Source: Janthinobacterium lividum (GTDB taxonomy: Bacteria > Pseudomonadota > Gammaproteobacteria > Burkholderiales > Burkholderiaceae_D). Taken from it: a DNA stretch of 64,000 nt. The stretch spans positions 1,426,001 through 1,490,000 of the forward strand of contig NZ_CP075583.1 of NCBI RefSeq assembly GCF_023509035.1. The letters run 5' to 3'. This document shows, piece after piece, positions 8,484 to 16,383 of the stretch. Below the pieces are notes generated by a model. It did no database searches, was not told where the DNA came from, and saw nothing but the letters and a program-made list of their open reading frames with translations. The translations under genes were made by a program, and so were the position numbers. Every line of letters begins with the position of its first letter. Positions within the stretch are counted from its first letter, which is position 1.

Positions 8484-9194
8484 CTAGCTCAGTTGGAAGG
8501 TCAGCGGTACTAAAACGTAAACGGGTACAGGTTTGCCGTTTTCGATCATCGGCTTGAACAGCGCGCGCTGCGCGGCCTGGCGGCCCGCTTCATCGAGGTT
8601 GCCGTAGCCGGTCGATTTGTGGATCAGGATTTGCTCCGGCAAGCCCTTTTCATTGATCAGGATGCGCAGCACCACGGTGCCGCTTTCACCCAGGCGGCGC
8701 GACAGATTCGGGTAGATCAGTTGCGGCGCCTTGATGTATTCGACGCTGCTGACGGTGCGCGGCGTCGATGGTGCCGGTGGCGTCGGCGACGGTGCCGCTG
8801 GCGCCGTCGGCGCGGCAGTGGCGACAGGCGCCGCTTCGGCGCGCGTCGGCTGCGGCGGCGTGATCGTCGGCTCGCTCGGCGCCACGGCAATCAGCGGCAG
8901 CGGCGGGATTACTGCGCGCGGCACGGGTGCGCTCAATTCCACGGTTTTCGGCACGGATGGTGCCGGTGGCTTGGGCGGTGCAGGCGGGGCGATGATGCTG
9001 ATGGTGGTGATGGTCGGCATGGCAGCCGTGACGACGCGGCTCAAGAGACCGCTCTGGATGGCGTAAAAGCCGGCGATATGCAGGACGACGATGGCCATCA
9101 GCGGCGCGAATTTGTTGCGCTTCTTGTCGAAGTCGGCAAATTGCTGCACGGCCTGCACCGTTACGGGCGGGGGCATCATCGTCATGGCGTTCAT
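8484..9194 (-). CDS. tonB: TonB energy-transducing protein
   Basis: 236 residues. After a short cytoplasmic tail there is one membrane anchor (KFAPLMAIVVLHIAGFYAI, about residues 27-45), then a Pro/Ala-rich periplasmic linker (about residues 60-150) and a C-terminal TonB domain with YPNLSRRLGESGTVVLRILI and the NLDEAGRQAAQRALFKP helix. It transmits proton-motive force from ExbB/ExbD to outer-membrane receptors, for example the sucrose receptor in this window. No exbB or exbD is adjacent. The start at 9194 (MNAMTMM) is preferred; a further upstream frame overlaps bfd. It lies eight bases after the bfd stop, so the two are co-transcribed. Confidence 0.92.
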   Translation of the reverse strand: MNAMTMMPPPVTVQAVQQFADFDKKRNKFAPLMAIVVLHIAGFYAIQSGLLSRVVTAAMPTITTISIIAPPAPPKPPAPSVPKTVELSAPVPRAVIPPLPLIAVAPSEPTITPPQPTRAEAAPVATAAPTAPAAPSPTPPAPSTPRTVSSVEYIKAPQLIYPNLSRRLGESGTVVLRILINEKGLPEQILIHKSTGYGNLDEAGRQAAQRALFKPMIENGKPVPVYVLVPLTFQLS

Positions 9195-9202
9195 CGCTTT
9201 CT

Positions 9203-9418
9203 TTAGTTTGTCAGTACAGCTCGCATCAATACGGTTTCTTGCAGCACCACCGTGGCGTTCAGGTGATCGTTCAGCACTTCCCGCGCGCAGGTATGGCATT
9301 TGCCGCAGCAGGTGGCCACGCCCAGGTCGCGGCGCAGTTCGGCCATGCTGGACAGGCCAAGATCGACGGCTTGACGGATTTCACGATCAGATATGTTGTT
9401 GCAGACACATACAATCAT
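9203..9418 (-). CDS. bfd: Bacterioferritin-associated ferredoxin
   Basis: 71 residues with the Bfd-type [2Fe-2S] pattern: the CVC pair at residues 4 and 6, then CCGKC near residues 37-41. Bfd donates electrons to bacterioferritin so that stored Fe(III) can be released. It is the first gene of a bfd-tonB operon, and a near-consensus Fur box lies 66 bp upstream, so expression under iron starvation is expected. Its partner bfr is 2 kb away in the same orientation but separately transcribed. Confidence 0.92.
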   Translation of the reverse strand: MIVCVCNNISDREIRQAVDLGLSSMAELRRDLGVATCCGKCHTCAREVLNDHLNATVVLQETVLMRAVLTN

Positions 9419-9483
9419 TGCTACACCTTCTGGCTGGAGGATGAACAGACACTAGTGCTGGAAAGCATTGTTGCTAGTGTTTT

Positions 9484-9502
9484 AATGAGAATCATTATCA
9501 TT
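9484..9502. promoter_or_regulatory. Fur box upstream of bfd-tonB
   Basis: AATGAGAATCATTATCATT. Its 15-bp core TGAGAATCATTATCA matches the 7-1-7 Fur consensus TGATAATNATTATCA at 13 of 14 defined positions. It lies upstream of bfd on the minus strand and about 340 bp before feoA. Confidence 0.85.
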
Positions 9503-9640
9503 ACGTTTCATTGTCGCGCAAAGTGCAGGACAATGCAAGCGATTTTGATCAAGTGCGCGGCGCGTGGCGACCTGGCGCCGCATGTTGATATGCCCTTCGC
9601 GCGCATGACGTAGCCCTTGAAAGGCGCGGCTCTCCGGGCT

Positions 9641-9672
9641 AAATAAAAACTATTCGCATTCATGTTTATAAT
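9641..9672 (+). promoter_or_regulatory. Candidate feo promoter with overlapping Fur-like site
   Basis: TATAAT at 9667-9672 is a perfect -10 element. Immediately upstream, 9641-9662 read on the minus strand contains GAATGCGAATAG followed by a T-rich tract, an imperfect Fur-like site covering the -35 position. The start would be near 9679, leaving an untranslated leader of about 150 bases. Fur control of feo is well established in other proteobacteria; here the site is inferred. Confidence 0.45.
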
Positions 9673-9830
9673 GCTGGTATTGTCTCGGACGGCCACCGTC
9701 TGGACTGATTGAAAGGCCGCTTGTCGGTAATGCGCAACAGTTGCGTTTTACGTCACAAACCTGGTACCAGTGCAAGGCGCCCCGCGCCGTAGCCGGTATC
9801 AGGTGTTCTTAATTTGAACGGAATTTGCTC

Positions 9831-10115
9831 ATGACTCTAGTTCCACCCTTGATGACGCTCGATGCGCTGGCAGTCGGCCAGAGCGGCACGGTGTTGCATA
9901 TCACGCCCCACACGGCAGGACAGACGGAGGACGGCGTCGACCTGGCCCGCCGCTTGATGGAGCTGGGATTCGTTCCCGGCGAACGTATTCGCATGCTCAA
10001 GCGCGGCATGCCCGGCGGCGATCCGCTGGCCATCAAGGTCGGTAATGCCACGTTCGCACTGCGCCGCTTCGAAGCGGCGCTGATCACGATTCAACCGCTG
10101 CTTCAACCGGAATGA
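9831..10115 (+). CDS. feoA: Ferrous iron transport protein A
   Basis: 94 residues, an SH3-like FeoA domain: AVGQSGTVLHI at the N-terminus, RRLMELGFVPGERIRMLKRG in the middle and PLAIKVGNATFALRRFEA at the end. FeoA is a small cytoplasmic partner of the FeoB Fe(II) permease. The ATG at 9831 is preferred to an in-frame TTG six bases upstream. The stop codon overlaps the feoB start (ATGA), which indicates translational coupling. Confidence 0.93.
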   Translation: MTLVPPLMTLDALAVGQSGTVLHITPHTAGQTEDGVDLARRLMELGFVPGERIRMLKRGMPGGDPLAIKVGNATFALRRFEAALITIQPLLQPE

Positions 10116-12019
10116 CCATGGGTGCTGTCGAAACTATCGTCGATGCGGGCGTGCACAAGTCGCCGCATCAGCCACAAATTGCCCTGCTGGGCAATCCGAA
10201 TTGCGGCAAGACCGCCCTGTTCAACCGTTTGACGGGCGCGCGCCAGAAAGTGGCGAACTACGCCGGCGTGACCATCGAGCGCAAGGAAGGCCATTTCACC
10301 TCGCCCGCCGGCAAACCCGTGCGCCTGCTCGATTTGCCGGGCGCCTACAGCCTGTCGGCCACCACGCCAGATGAAGCCATCACGCGCGACGTGGTGGGCG
10401 GCTTGCGCAAGGGTGACCCGCGTCCGGACGCCATCATCTGCGTCGTCGACGCCACCAACTTGCGCCTGAATCTGCGCCTGGTGCTGGAAGTCAAGCGCCT
10501 GGGTCTGCCCATGCTGCTGGCGCTGAACATGACGGATGTGGCGCGCAAGCGCGGCATGCTGATCGACACGGCCAAGCTGGCGCAGGAACTGGGCATGCCC
10601 GTGGTGGAAACCGTCGCCGTGCAGCACGATGGCGAAAAAGCCTTGCTGAACGCCATCGACGCCATGCTGCCGCTGCCGGCCGTGGACGCGAAACCGCTGG
10701 CGGCCATCGATACCGTCAGCGTCGAAGAAACCCAGCGCGAAGTGCGCCGCATCCTGGCCGCCGTCAGCAATGACGTGGGCGACAGCGGCAACCTGACGGA
10801 AAAGATCGATGACGTGGTGCTGCACCCCGTGTTCGGCCCCCTCATCCTGGCCGTGCTGATGTTCCTGATCTTCCAGGCCGTGTTTGCCTGGGCCGCCACG
10901 CCGATGGAAATGATCACCGATGGCGTGGGCCACCTGGGCGCCGTGCTGACGGCGAACATGCCAGATGGTCACCTGAAAAGCTTGCTGGTGGAAGGCATCA
11001 TTGGCGGCGTCGGCAGCGTGCTGGTATTCCTGCCGCAGATCCTGATTCTGTTCTTCTTTATCCTGAGCCTGGAAGACTGCGGCTACCTGCCGCGCGCGGC
11101 CTTCTTGCTGGACCGCCTGATGGGCGGCGTGGGCCTGTCCGGCCGCGCCTTCATCCCGCTGCTGTCGAGCTTTGCCTGCGCCATTCCCGGCGTGATGGCG
11201 GCGCGCACCATCCAGAACCCGCGCGACCGCCTGGTCACCATCATGATCGCGCCGCTGATGACGTGTTCGGCGCGCCTGCCCGTGTATGCGCTGATCATCG
11301 CCGCCTTCATCCCGGAACGCCAGGTATGGGGTTATCTGAGCCTGCAAGGCCTGGTGCTGTTTGTCCTCTACTTCGCCGGTATCATCTCGGCCATGGCCGT
11401 GGCCTGGGTCATGAAGCGTGGCATGGGCGTGCGCGGCAACCAGCCGCTGATGCTGGAACTGCCGGCCTATCACTGGCCGCATCTGCGCAACCTGGCCGTC
11501 AGCCTGTGGGAACGCGCGAAGATATTCCTCACGCGCGTCGGTACCATCATCCTGAGCCTGATGATCATCCTGTGGTTCCTCAGCACCTTCCCCGGCCCGC
11601 CGGACAACGCGATCCATCCGCCGATCTACTACAGCCTGGCCGGCATCCTGGGCCGCGGCCTGGAAGTGATCTTCGCGCCCATCGGTTTCAACTGGCAGAT
11701 CTGCATCGCGCTGGTGCCCGGCATGGCGGCGCGCGAAGTTGCCGTCGGCGCGCTGGGCACCGTGTACGCCCTGTCGCAAACGGGCGACGCGCTGGCCACT
11801 ACCCTGGAACCGCTGATCGCCCATTCGTGGTCGATGGCCACCGCGTTGTCCTTGCTGGCCTGGTATGTGTTTGCGCCGCAGTGCCTGTCGACCCTCTCCG
11901 TGGTGAAACGCGAGACGGGCGGCTGGCGCTATCCGCTGCTGATGGCCGGCTACATGTTCGCCCTGGCCTACGCCGCCTCGTTCATCACGTACCGCGTCGC
12001 CCTGATGCTGGGCGCTTAG
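10112..12019 (+). CDS. feoB: Ferrous iron permease FeoB
   Basis: 635 residues. The N-terminal G domain shows G1 GNPNCGKT (27-34), G3 DLPG (74-77) and G4 NMTD (139-142). The membrane part contains the two Gate repeats (GYLPRAAFLLDRLMGGVGLSGRAFIP and ERAKIFLTRVGTIIL) and ends ALAYAASFITYRVA. It imports Fe(II) across the inner membrane. It is shorter than the E. coli protein (773 residues), with a reduced segment between the G domain and the membrane part. It is the middle gene of feoA-feoB-Cys-rich protein. Confidence 0.95.
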   Translation: MTMGAVETIVDAGVHKSPHQPQIALLGNPNCGKTALFNRLTGARQKVANYAGVTIERKEGHFTSPAGKPVRLLDLPGAYSLSATTPDEAITRDVVGGLRKGDPRPDAIICVVDATNLRLNLRLVLEVKRLGLPMLLALNMTDVARKRGMLIDTAKLAQELGMPVVETVAVQHDGEKALLNAIDAMLPLPAVDAKPLAAIDTVSVEETQREVRRILAAVSNDVGDSGNLTEKIDDVVLHPVFGPLILAVLMFLIFQAVFAWAATPMEMITDGVGHLGAVLTANMPDGHLKSLLVEGIIGGVGSVLVFLPQILILFFFILSLEDCGYLPRAAFLLDRLMGGVGLSGRAFIPLLSSFACAIPGVMAARTIQNPRDRLVTIMIAPLMTCSARLPVYALIIAAFIPERQVWGYLSLQGLVLFVLYFAGIISAMAVAWVMKRGMGVRGNQPLMLELPAYHWPHLRNLAVSLWERAKIFLTRVGTIILSLMIILWFLSTFPGPPDNAIHPPIYYSLAGILGRGLEVIFAPIGFNWQICIALVPGMAAREVAVGALGTVYALSQTGDALATTLEPLIAHSWSMATALSLLAWYVFAPQCLSTLSVVKRETGGWRYPLLMAGYMFALAYAASFITYRVALMLGA

Positions 12020-12028
12020 GAGAAAACC

Positions 12029-12304
12029 ATGTGGCAAACCCTCATCGTCGCCCTGATCGTCGCAGCCGCGCTGCTGCATTTTTCGACCAAATACCTGCCG
12101 GCGGGCGTGCGCCGCGCCATCGTGCGTGGCCTGGTGCGCTGCGGCCTCGATGAGGCGAAGATGTCGACCTTGTTCAAGGTGGCGCCGGGTTGCGGCAGCG
12201 GCTGCGGTTCCTGCGGCTCCTGCGACAGCCCGCCGCCGCCATCCGCCACGCCGCCGGCCGATGGCAGCAGCAAGCGCGTGATCCTGATGCAGGTGCAGCG
12301 CTAG
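12029..12304 (+). CDS. FeoB-associated Cys-rich membrane protein (FeoC-position)
   Basis: 91 residues. One N-terminal hydrophobic helix (TLIVALIVAAALLHF) is followed by a basic stretch and a dense cysteine cluster, GCGSGCGSCGSCDS, with Cys at 55, 59, 62 and 65 plus Cys38; a Pro-rich tail follows. Small proteins with clustered Cys are often the third gene of feo operons and are annotated as FeoB-associated Cys-rich proteins. The spacing suits Fe-S or Fe(II) binding, but no function is proven. GGAGAAAACC precedes the ATG, ten bases after feoB. Confidence 0.8.
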   Translation: MWQTLIVALIVAAALLHFSTKYLPAGVRRAIVRGLVRCGLDEAKMSTLFKVAPGCGSGCGSCGSCDSPPPPSATPPADGSSKRVILMQVQR

Positions 12305-12374
12305 GGCTTGATGTAGGTCTGGCCATGGGCGCGCCCGTGGGCTACACTGGGCTTCCGCATGGCAAGGAGTAGCG

Positions 12375-12536
12375 ATGGCGATACTGTTGATCTTCATGTT
12401 TTTGTTTGCGGTCGCCACCTGGCTGCTGGCCAGCCGGCGCGGCCGACACGGGGGACTCTGGTTCGGCATCGGCCTGTTCCTCGGGCCCTTTGCCTTGCTG
12501 GCGGTGGCGGCCCTGCCGCCCGTCGCGCGGCCTTGA
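12375..12536 (+). CDS. Small two-helix membrane protein, 53 residues, unknown function
   Basis: An ATG at 12375 with AAGGAG six bases upstream opens a 53-codon frame ending at 12536. The product is MAILLIFMFLFAVATWLLA (helix 1), a basic turn SRRGRHGGLWFG, a second hydrophobic helix IGLFLGPFALLAVAALP, and a short tail. It resembles small helical-hairpin membrane proteins. It lies between the feo operon and a terminator, so it may be the last feo-transcribed gene. The ribosome site, membrane logic and terminator support a real gene, but no homologue was recognised. Confidence 0.6.
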   Translation: MAILLIFMFLFAVATWLLASRRGRHGGLWFGIGLFLGPFALLAVAALPPVARP

Positions 12537-12544
12537 ACGTAAAG

Positions 12545-12569
12545 AAAACCCGCAGTTGCGGGTTTTTTT
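12545..12569. terminator. Bidirectional Rho-independent terminator
   Basis: AAAACCCGCA, loop GT, TGCGGGTTTTTTT. It serves the feo-side genes on the plus strand and, with its A-run at the other side, the convergent AraC gene, whose stop codon lies inside the T-run. Confidence 0.85.
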
Positions 12570-13488
12570 ACGCCTGCGCGCCCGCGTGGCGCAGCCGGTA
12601 CTGGCGCGGCGAGCAGGCCATGACGCGCTTGAAGGCGTGGCTGAAGGCGCTGTCCGAATCGTAGCCCAGCGCCTGCGCAATCGACGTCACTGTCGCGGCA
12701 CTGTCCCTCAGTCGCCGCGTGGCCTGGCGCATGCGCCAGCGCAGCAGGTAGTCGAGCGGCGTCAGGCCCATCCTGTTCTTGAAATGCAGGGCAAAGGCCG
12801 AGCGCGACTGCCCCGCGACGGCGGCCAGCTGCTGCAAGGTCCAGCGCTGTGCCGGCTGCGCATGCATGGCCTCGATGGCGGCGCGCAGCCGGGGATCGGC
12901 CAGCGCGAACAGCCAGCCTACCGGATGCGTAGGCTGCGCTGCCAAGTACTGGCGCAGCATTTGCAGCAGCATCATGTGGCCCAGGTGGCGCGTCATCAGC
13001 GCCGCGCCGGGCGCCGTCGCCTGCAATTCCTGCGCCAGCCGTTGCAAGGCCCAGTGCAGCACGCTGGCCTGATCCGTATCGCCGCGCACGTGCAGCAGCG
13101 GGGGCAGGCAGTCGAGCAAGATGGCTGCTTCGTCGCCAAAGTGGAAGCGTCCACCGATGAGGAAAAAATCGTGTTCCGGCGCGCCGTGGCGGGCCACGCC
13201 TTGCTGCGCGTGCCGGTACACGTCCAGCGCCGGCGCGGCTGGCAAGCCGGGTGTGCTGGCCAGGGTAAACGCGCGTCCGGGCGCCAGCAGGAAGCAGTCG
13301 CCCGTATGCAGCTGCACGGGAGCGTCGATGCCCGCGACCGTCAGCCAGCAAGCACCTTCGATCACCGCGTTGAACTTGATGCCGTCCGGTGGCGGAAAGT
13401 CGATGGCCCAGTCGCCACCCGCCTTCAGGCCGGCAAAATAGGAACTGCGCGTGTCGAGCAGCGAAAGTACATCGGAAAGCAAATCCAT
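12568..13488 (-). CDS. AraC-family transcriptional regulator
   Basis: 306 residues. The N-terminal part is a cupin-like effector domain (GACWLTVAGIDAPVQLHTGDCFLLAPG at about 46-72). The C-terminal part is the double helix-turn-helix: WTLQQLAAVAGQSRSAFALHFK, then VTSIAQALGYDSDSAFSHAFKR and a closing RQYR. It is divergent from a short-chain dehydrogenase 129 bp away, which it probably controls. AraC regulators paired with SDR genes are common; the effector is not evident. Confidence 0.88.
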   Translation of the reverse strand: MDLLSDVLSLLDTRSSYFAGLKAGGDWAIDFPPPDGIKFNAVIEGACWLTVAGIDAPVQLHTGDCFLLAPGRAFTLASTPGLPAAPALDVYRHAQQGVARHGAPEHDFFLIGGRFHFGDEAAILLDCLPPLLHVRGDTDQASVLHWALQRLAQELQATAPGAALMTRHLGHMMLLQMLRQYLAAQPTHPVGWLFALADPRLRAAIEAMHAQPAQRWTLQQLAAVAGQSRSAFALHFKNRMGLTPLDYLLRWRMRQATRRLRDSAATVTSIAQALGYDSDSAFSHAFKRVMACSPRQYRLRHAGAQA

Positions 13489-13617
13489 GGTGGGGTTCAG
13501 TTCTGGACGATGGCGACAGTATTGCAGATTTTACGCCATTCACAGTCCAGTTCCTTGCGCGCAAAATGGCCATCTCGCCAGCCATTCGGACTGGCCCTAC
13601 TTGCAAAGGCAGACCCC

Positions 13618-14607
13618 ATGGGCAGCATCGACAACAAACAAACTCCCCTGCACTCCGGCTTCGACGCCACCACGACCGCCACCGAGGCGCTGGCCGGGCG
13701 CGACCTGTCCGGCGTGCAGGCCATCGTCACGGGCGGCGCGTCGGGCCTGGGGCTGGAAACGGTGCGCGTGCTGGCCGGCGCCGGCGCCCGCGTACTGGTG
13801 CCGGCGCGCGATCCGCATCAGGCGCGAGCGGCCCTGGCTGGCATGGCCGGCGTGGAGATCGCAGCGCTCGACCTGCTCGATCCGCAGGCCATCGACGCAT
13901 TCGCCGCCGCCTTCCTCGCTACCGGCCGGGCCCTGCACGTGCTGGTCAACGGCGCCGGCATCATGGCCACGCCCTTGCTGCGCGATGCGCGTGGCTACGA
14001 GGCGCAGTTCGCGACCAATCACCTGGGGCATTTCCAGCTGACGGCGCGCCTGTGGCCCGCCTTGCGACAGGCGCAGGGCGCGCGCGTGGTGTGCGTGTCG
14101 TCGCTGGGACACCGGCAGGCAGGCGTCGACCTGGACGACGCCCATTTCCTGCGCCAGCCGTACGACAAATGGCGCGCGTATGCGCAGTCGAAAAGCGCCA
14201 ATGCGCTGTTTGCAGTGGAGCTGGACCGGCGCGGTGCAGCGCACGGCGTGCGCGCCTTCTCGCTGCACCCGGGGGCCATCCTGACGCCGCTGGTGCGCCA
14301 TTTGGACCTCGATGACTTGCGCCGCGTGGGCGCGCTGGACGATGCAGGGGAAGTGAATCCGCCGCCGCAATCGGGATTCAAGAATGGAGCGCAGGGCGCG
14401 GCCACCACCATTTGGTGCGCCACCAGCGCGCAGCTTGAGGGGCACGGAGGAGTGTATTGCGAGGATTGCGATATCGCCGCCCTGGTAGCTGGCGACAGTG
14501 CGGGGCCGGGCGTGCGGCGCTGGGCCGTCGATCCCGCGCAGGCGCGCCAGCTGTGGGCGCTCAGCGAGCAGATGACGGGCGTGCGCTTCGATTGCGACGC
14601 AGAATAG
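13618..14607 (+). CDS. Short-chain dehydrogenase/reductase (SDR)
   Basis: 329 residues, of the WW-domain-oxidoreductase-like SDR type. The nucleotide site is TGGASGLG at 38-45, followed by the NGAG strand motif, the catalytic Ser in VVCVSSLGH and the YAQSK active site. PARDPHQARA after the second strand suggests NADP(H) preference. It probably oxidises or reduces a small carbonyl compound. It is divergently paired with an AraC regulator. No strong ribosome site precedes the ATG at 13618, which was chosen because it gives the normal family N-terminus. Confidence 0.85.
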   Translation: MGSIDNKQTPLHSGFDATTTATEALAGRDLSGVQAIVTGGASGLGLETVRVLAGAGARVLVPARDPHQARAALAGMAGVEIAALDLLDPQAIDAFAAAFLATGRALHVLVNGAGIMATPLLRDARGYEAQFATNHLGHFQLTARLWPALRQAQGARVVCVSSLGHRQAGVDLDDAHFLRQPYDKWRAYAQSKSANALFAVELDRRGAAHGVRAFSLHPGAILTPLVRHLDLDDLRRVGALDDAGEVNPPPQSGFKNGAQGAATTIWCATSAQLEGHGGVYCEDCDIAALVAGDSAGPGVRRWAVDPAQARQLWALSEQMTGVRFDCDAE

Positions 14608-14610
14608 AAA

Positions 14611-14631
14611 ATGCCGGGCAATGCCCGGCAT
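14611..14631. terminator. Hairpin between convergent SDR and glycosidase genes
   Basis: ATGCCGGGCAATGCCCGGCAT is a 10-bp-arm palindrome. Only a short T-run (four) follows it on the minus strand, so it is better placed to end the glycosidase transcript than the SDR transcript. Confidence 0.55.
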
Positions 14632-14652
14632 GTGCAGGAGGCCGGCGTGGCT

Positions 14653-16194
14653 TTACGCCTTGCCCGCCAGCTTGTCCACCACCGGCACCAGCGCGGCCGG
14701 GCGGCAGCCGAAAGCGGCCAGGCGGCCTTGCGCGTCGGGTGCCAGGTCCAAGTCGTAGGGCAAACGGCCCGCCACCAGCCACAGTTTATCCTGCGGCAGG
14801 GTCTCGACCAGGCGGCGCTGGCCGGCGACGAACATGGCGTTATACGTTTGCAGCACGATCTGCTGCGCGCCTTGCGCAAAGGCGATGGCGGCATCGACCT
14901 CTTCGTCCAGCGCTTCGGCCGACAAGGCATATTCGCGCACGTCCAGGCCCGCTTCGAGCAGCGCCGGCAGCATCGAGCTGCGCGCTTCCTTGTTGCGGCC
15001 CAGCGCCACTTCGTCGATTTCGCTGCGCGAGCGCACTTCCACCGTCAGCAGGGTCACGGGCAGGCTGGCATCGAGCGTGCGGTATGCGCCTTGCACGCGC
15101 AAGGCCGCTTTTTGCAGCAGCTGCGACAGGGCCATGGCGGCAGGCTGCATCAGCGCCGGCGGGGTGACCGGGCGTGTGCGCCAGTCGCGCACGGCGCGGT
15201 TGCGCTTGAGTTCAGCCACGCGCGCACAAGCCGCGTCGATGCGGTCCATGGCAATGTCACCGCGCTCCACTGCGGCGATGACGGCGTCGATGGCCGCCGT
15301 CTGCTGCGCTTCGCGGTGCGAGATGAGGACGATGTCGGCGCCTGCCTGCAGGGTGGCGATGGCGCCCTGGGCAATGCCGATGCCGTCGGCGATGGCCGCC
15401 ATTTCCAGGCAGTCGGTGATGACGACGCCCTTGTAGCCCATTTCACCGCGCAGCAGGTCCGTCAGCACGCCTTTCGACAGCGTGGCCGGCACGCTGGTGT
15501 CGGCCTCGAAGGCGGGGAAGACCACGTGCGCCGTCATGATGGCGTCCACGCCGCCGGCTATGGCCGCGCGGAACGGCGCCAGTTCCACGGCGCGCAGGCG
15601 TTCCTTGTCGTGCGGGACCAGCGCCATGGCGTAATGCGTGTCGATGGCCGTGTCGCCGTGGCCGGGGAAGTGCTTGGCTGTCACTGCCACGCCGCTGGTG
15701 CGCTGGCCGCGCATGGCTGCCATGCCGTAGTCGATGACGGTGGCGGCATCCTCGCCATACGCGCGCACGCCGATGACGGGGTTGTTGCGGTTGTTGTTCA
15801 CGTCCAGTACAGGGGCGAGCAGCATATTGATGCCTACCTGGCGCATTTCATCGCCGCTGATCTGGTTCATGCGTTCGCAATCCTCGATGGAGCCGGCCGC
15901 CTGGAAGGCCATCGCGGCTGGAATCGGCGTGACGCCCTGCTCGATGCGCATCACCATGCCGCCTTCCTGGTCGATGGAGATGAGCAGCGGAATGTCGGAC
16001 ACTTCCGCGTTGATTTCCTGCAGTTCGCGGCACAGGGCTGACACTTGCGCGGGCGTGTGCACGTTGCGGCGGAACAGGATCACGCCGCCCACCTTCTTTT
16101 GGCGTATCAATGTCTTGATATGCTCGTCCGCCTGCAGGGCGTCGAAGCCCACCATGAACAACTGTCCTACTTTCTCGCGCAAACCCTGCTCCAT
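14653..16194 (-). CDS. GH3 beta-N-acetylglucosaminidase, NagZ-like, with C-terminal extension
   Basis: 513 residues. The N-terminal TIM barrel has the NagZ signature KHFPGHGDTAIDTHYAM (His/Asp general acid pair) and VVITDCLEM with the likely nucleophile Asp; LLISIDQEGG is also a family mark. The extra ~170 residues resemble the C-terminal domain of two-domain Firmicute NagZ proteins (YbbD type) rather than the ~340-residue enterobacterial enzyme. No signal peptide is visible, so it probably acts in the cytoplasm on GlcNAc-anhydroMurNAc peptides during cell-wall recycling. The start at 16194 follows GGAGGAG. The AmgK-MurU pair at 31-33 kb could use its products. Confidence 0.85.
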   Translation of the reverse strand: MEQGLREKVGQLFMVGFDALQADEHIKTLIRQKKVGGVILFRRNVHTPAQVSALCRELQEINAEVSDIPLLISIDQEGGMVMRIEQGVTPIPAAMAFQAAGSIEDCERMNQISGDEMRQVGINMLLAPVLDVNNNRNNPVIGVRAYGEDAATVIDYGMAAMRGQRTSGVAVTAKHFPGHGDTAIDTHYAMALVPHDKERLRAVELAPFRAAIAGGVDAIMTAHVVFPAFEADTSVPATLSKGVLTDLLRGEMGYKGVVITDCLEMAAIADGIGIAQGAIATLQAGADIVLISHREAQQTAAIDAVIAAVERGDIAMDRIDAACARVAELKRNRAVRDWRTRPVTPPALMQPAAMALSQLLQKAALRVQGAYRTLDASLPVTLLTVEVRSRSEIDEVALGRNKEARSSMLPALLEAGLDVREYALSAEALDEEVDAAIAFAQGAQQIVLQTYNAMFVAGQRRLVETLPQDKLWLVAGRLPYDLDLAPDAQGRLAAFGCRPAALVPVVDKLAGKA

Positions 16195-16326
16195 GCTGCA
16201 ACTCCTCCGGTCTTCATGTTGATGATGGCATACGTATTGTGGCACCGTGATGATGCCCCTTGGCGATCACCGGAAAAGCTGCCTGCGTTTTGTATTTGTT
16301 TTGGTATTGTATTGGATTCAGGTTTT

Positions 16327-16374
16327 TGCGCAAGTGGTTATTAAGTGGTATTGCTTCACTTGCTCACTTGCGCA
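16327..16374. repeat. Nested inverted repeat upstream of the glycosidase gene
   Basis: Perfect 10-bp arms TGCGCAAGTG and CACTTGCGCA enclose a second pair AAGTG/CACTT. It lies ten bases past the stop codon of the glutamate-synthase-like gene and 133 bp before the glycosidase start. No T-run follows on either strand, so it is not a standard terminator. It could be an operator or a 3'-end hairpin. Confidence 0.5.
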
Positions 16375-16383
16375 GGCGCCGTA

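Noticed and set aside
9679..9830. A riboswitch in the ~150-base feo leader
   Set aside because: No recognisable metal-sensing RNA motif was seen; the leader position alone is not enough.
10103..13606. A very long minus-strand open frame (over 1100 codons) opposite feoB and its neighbours
   Set aside because: It is a GC-rich shadow frame full of His/Gln/Arg runs with no domain, opposite strongly conserved plus-strand genes.
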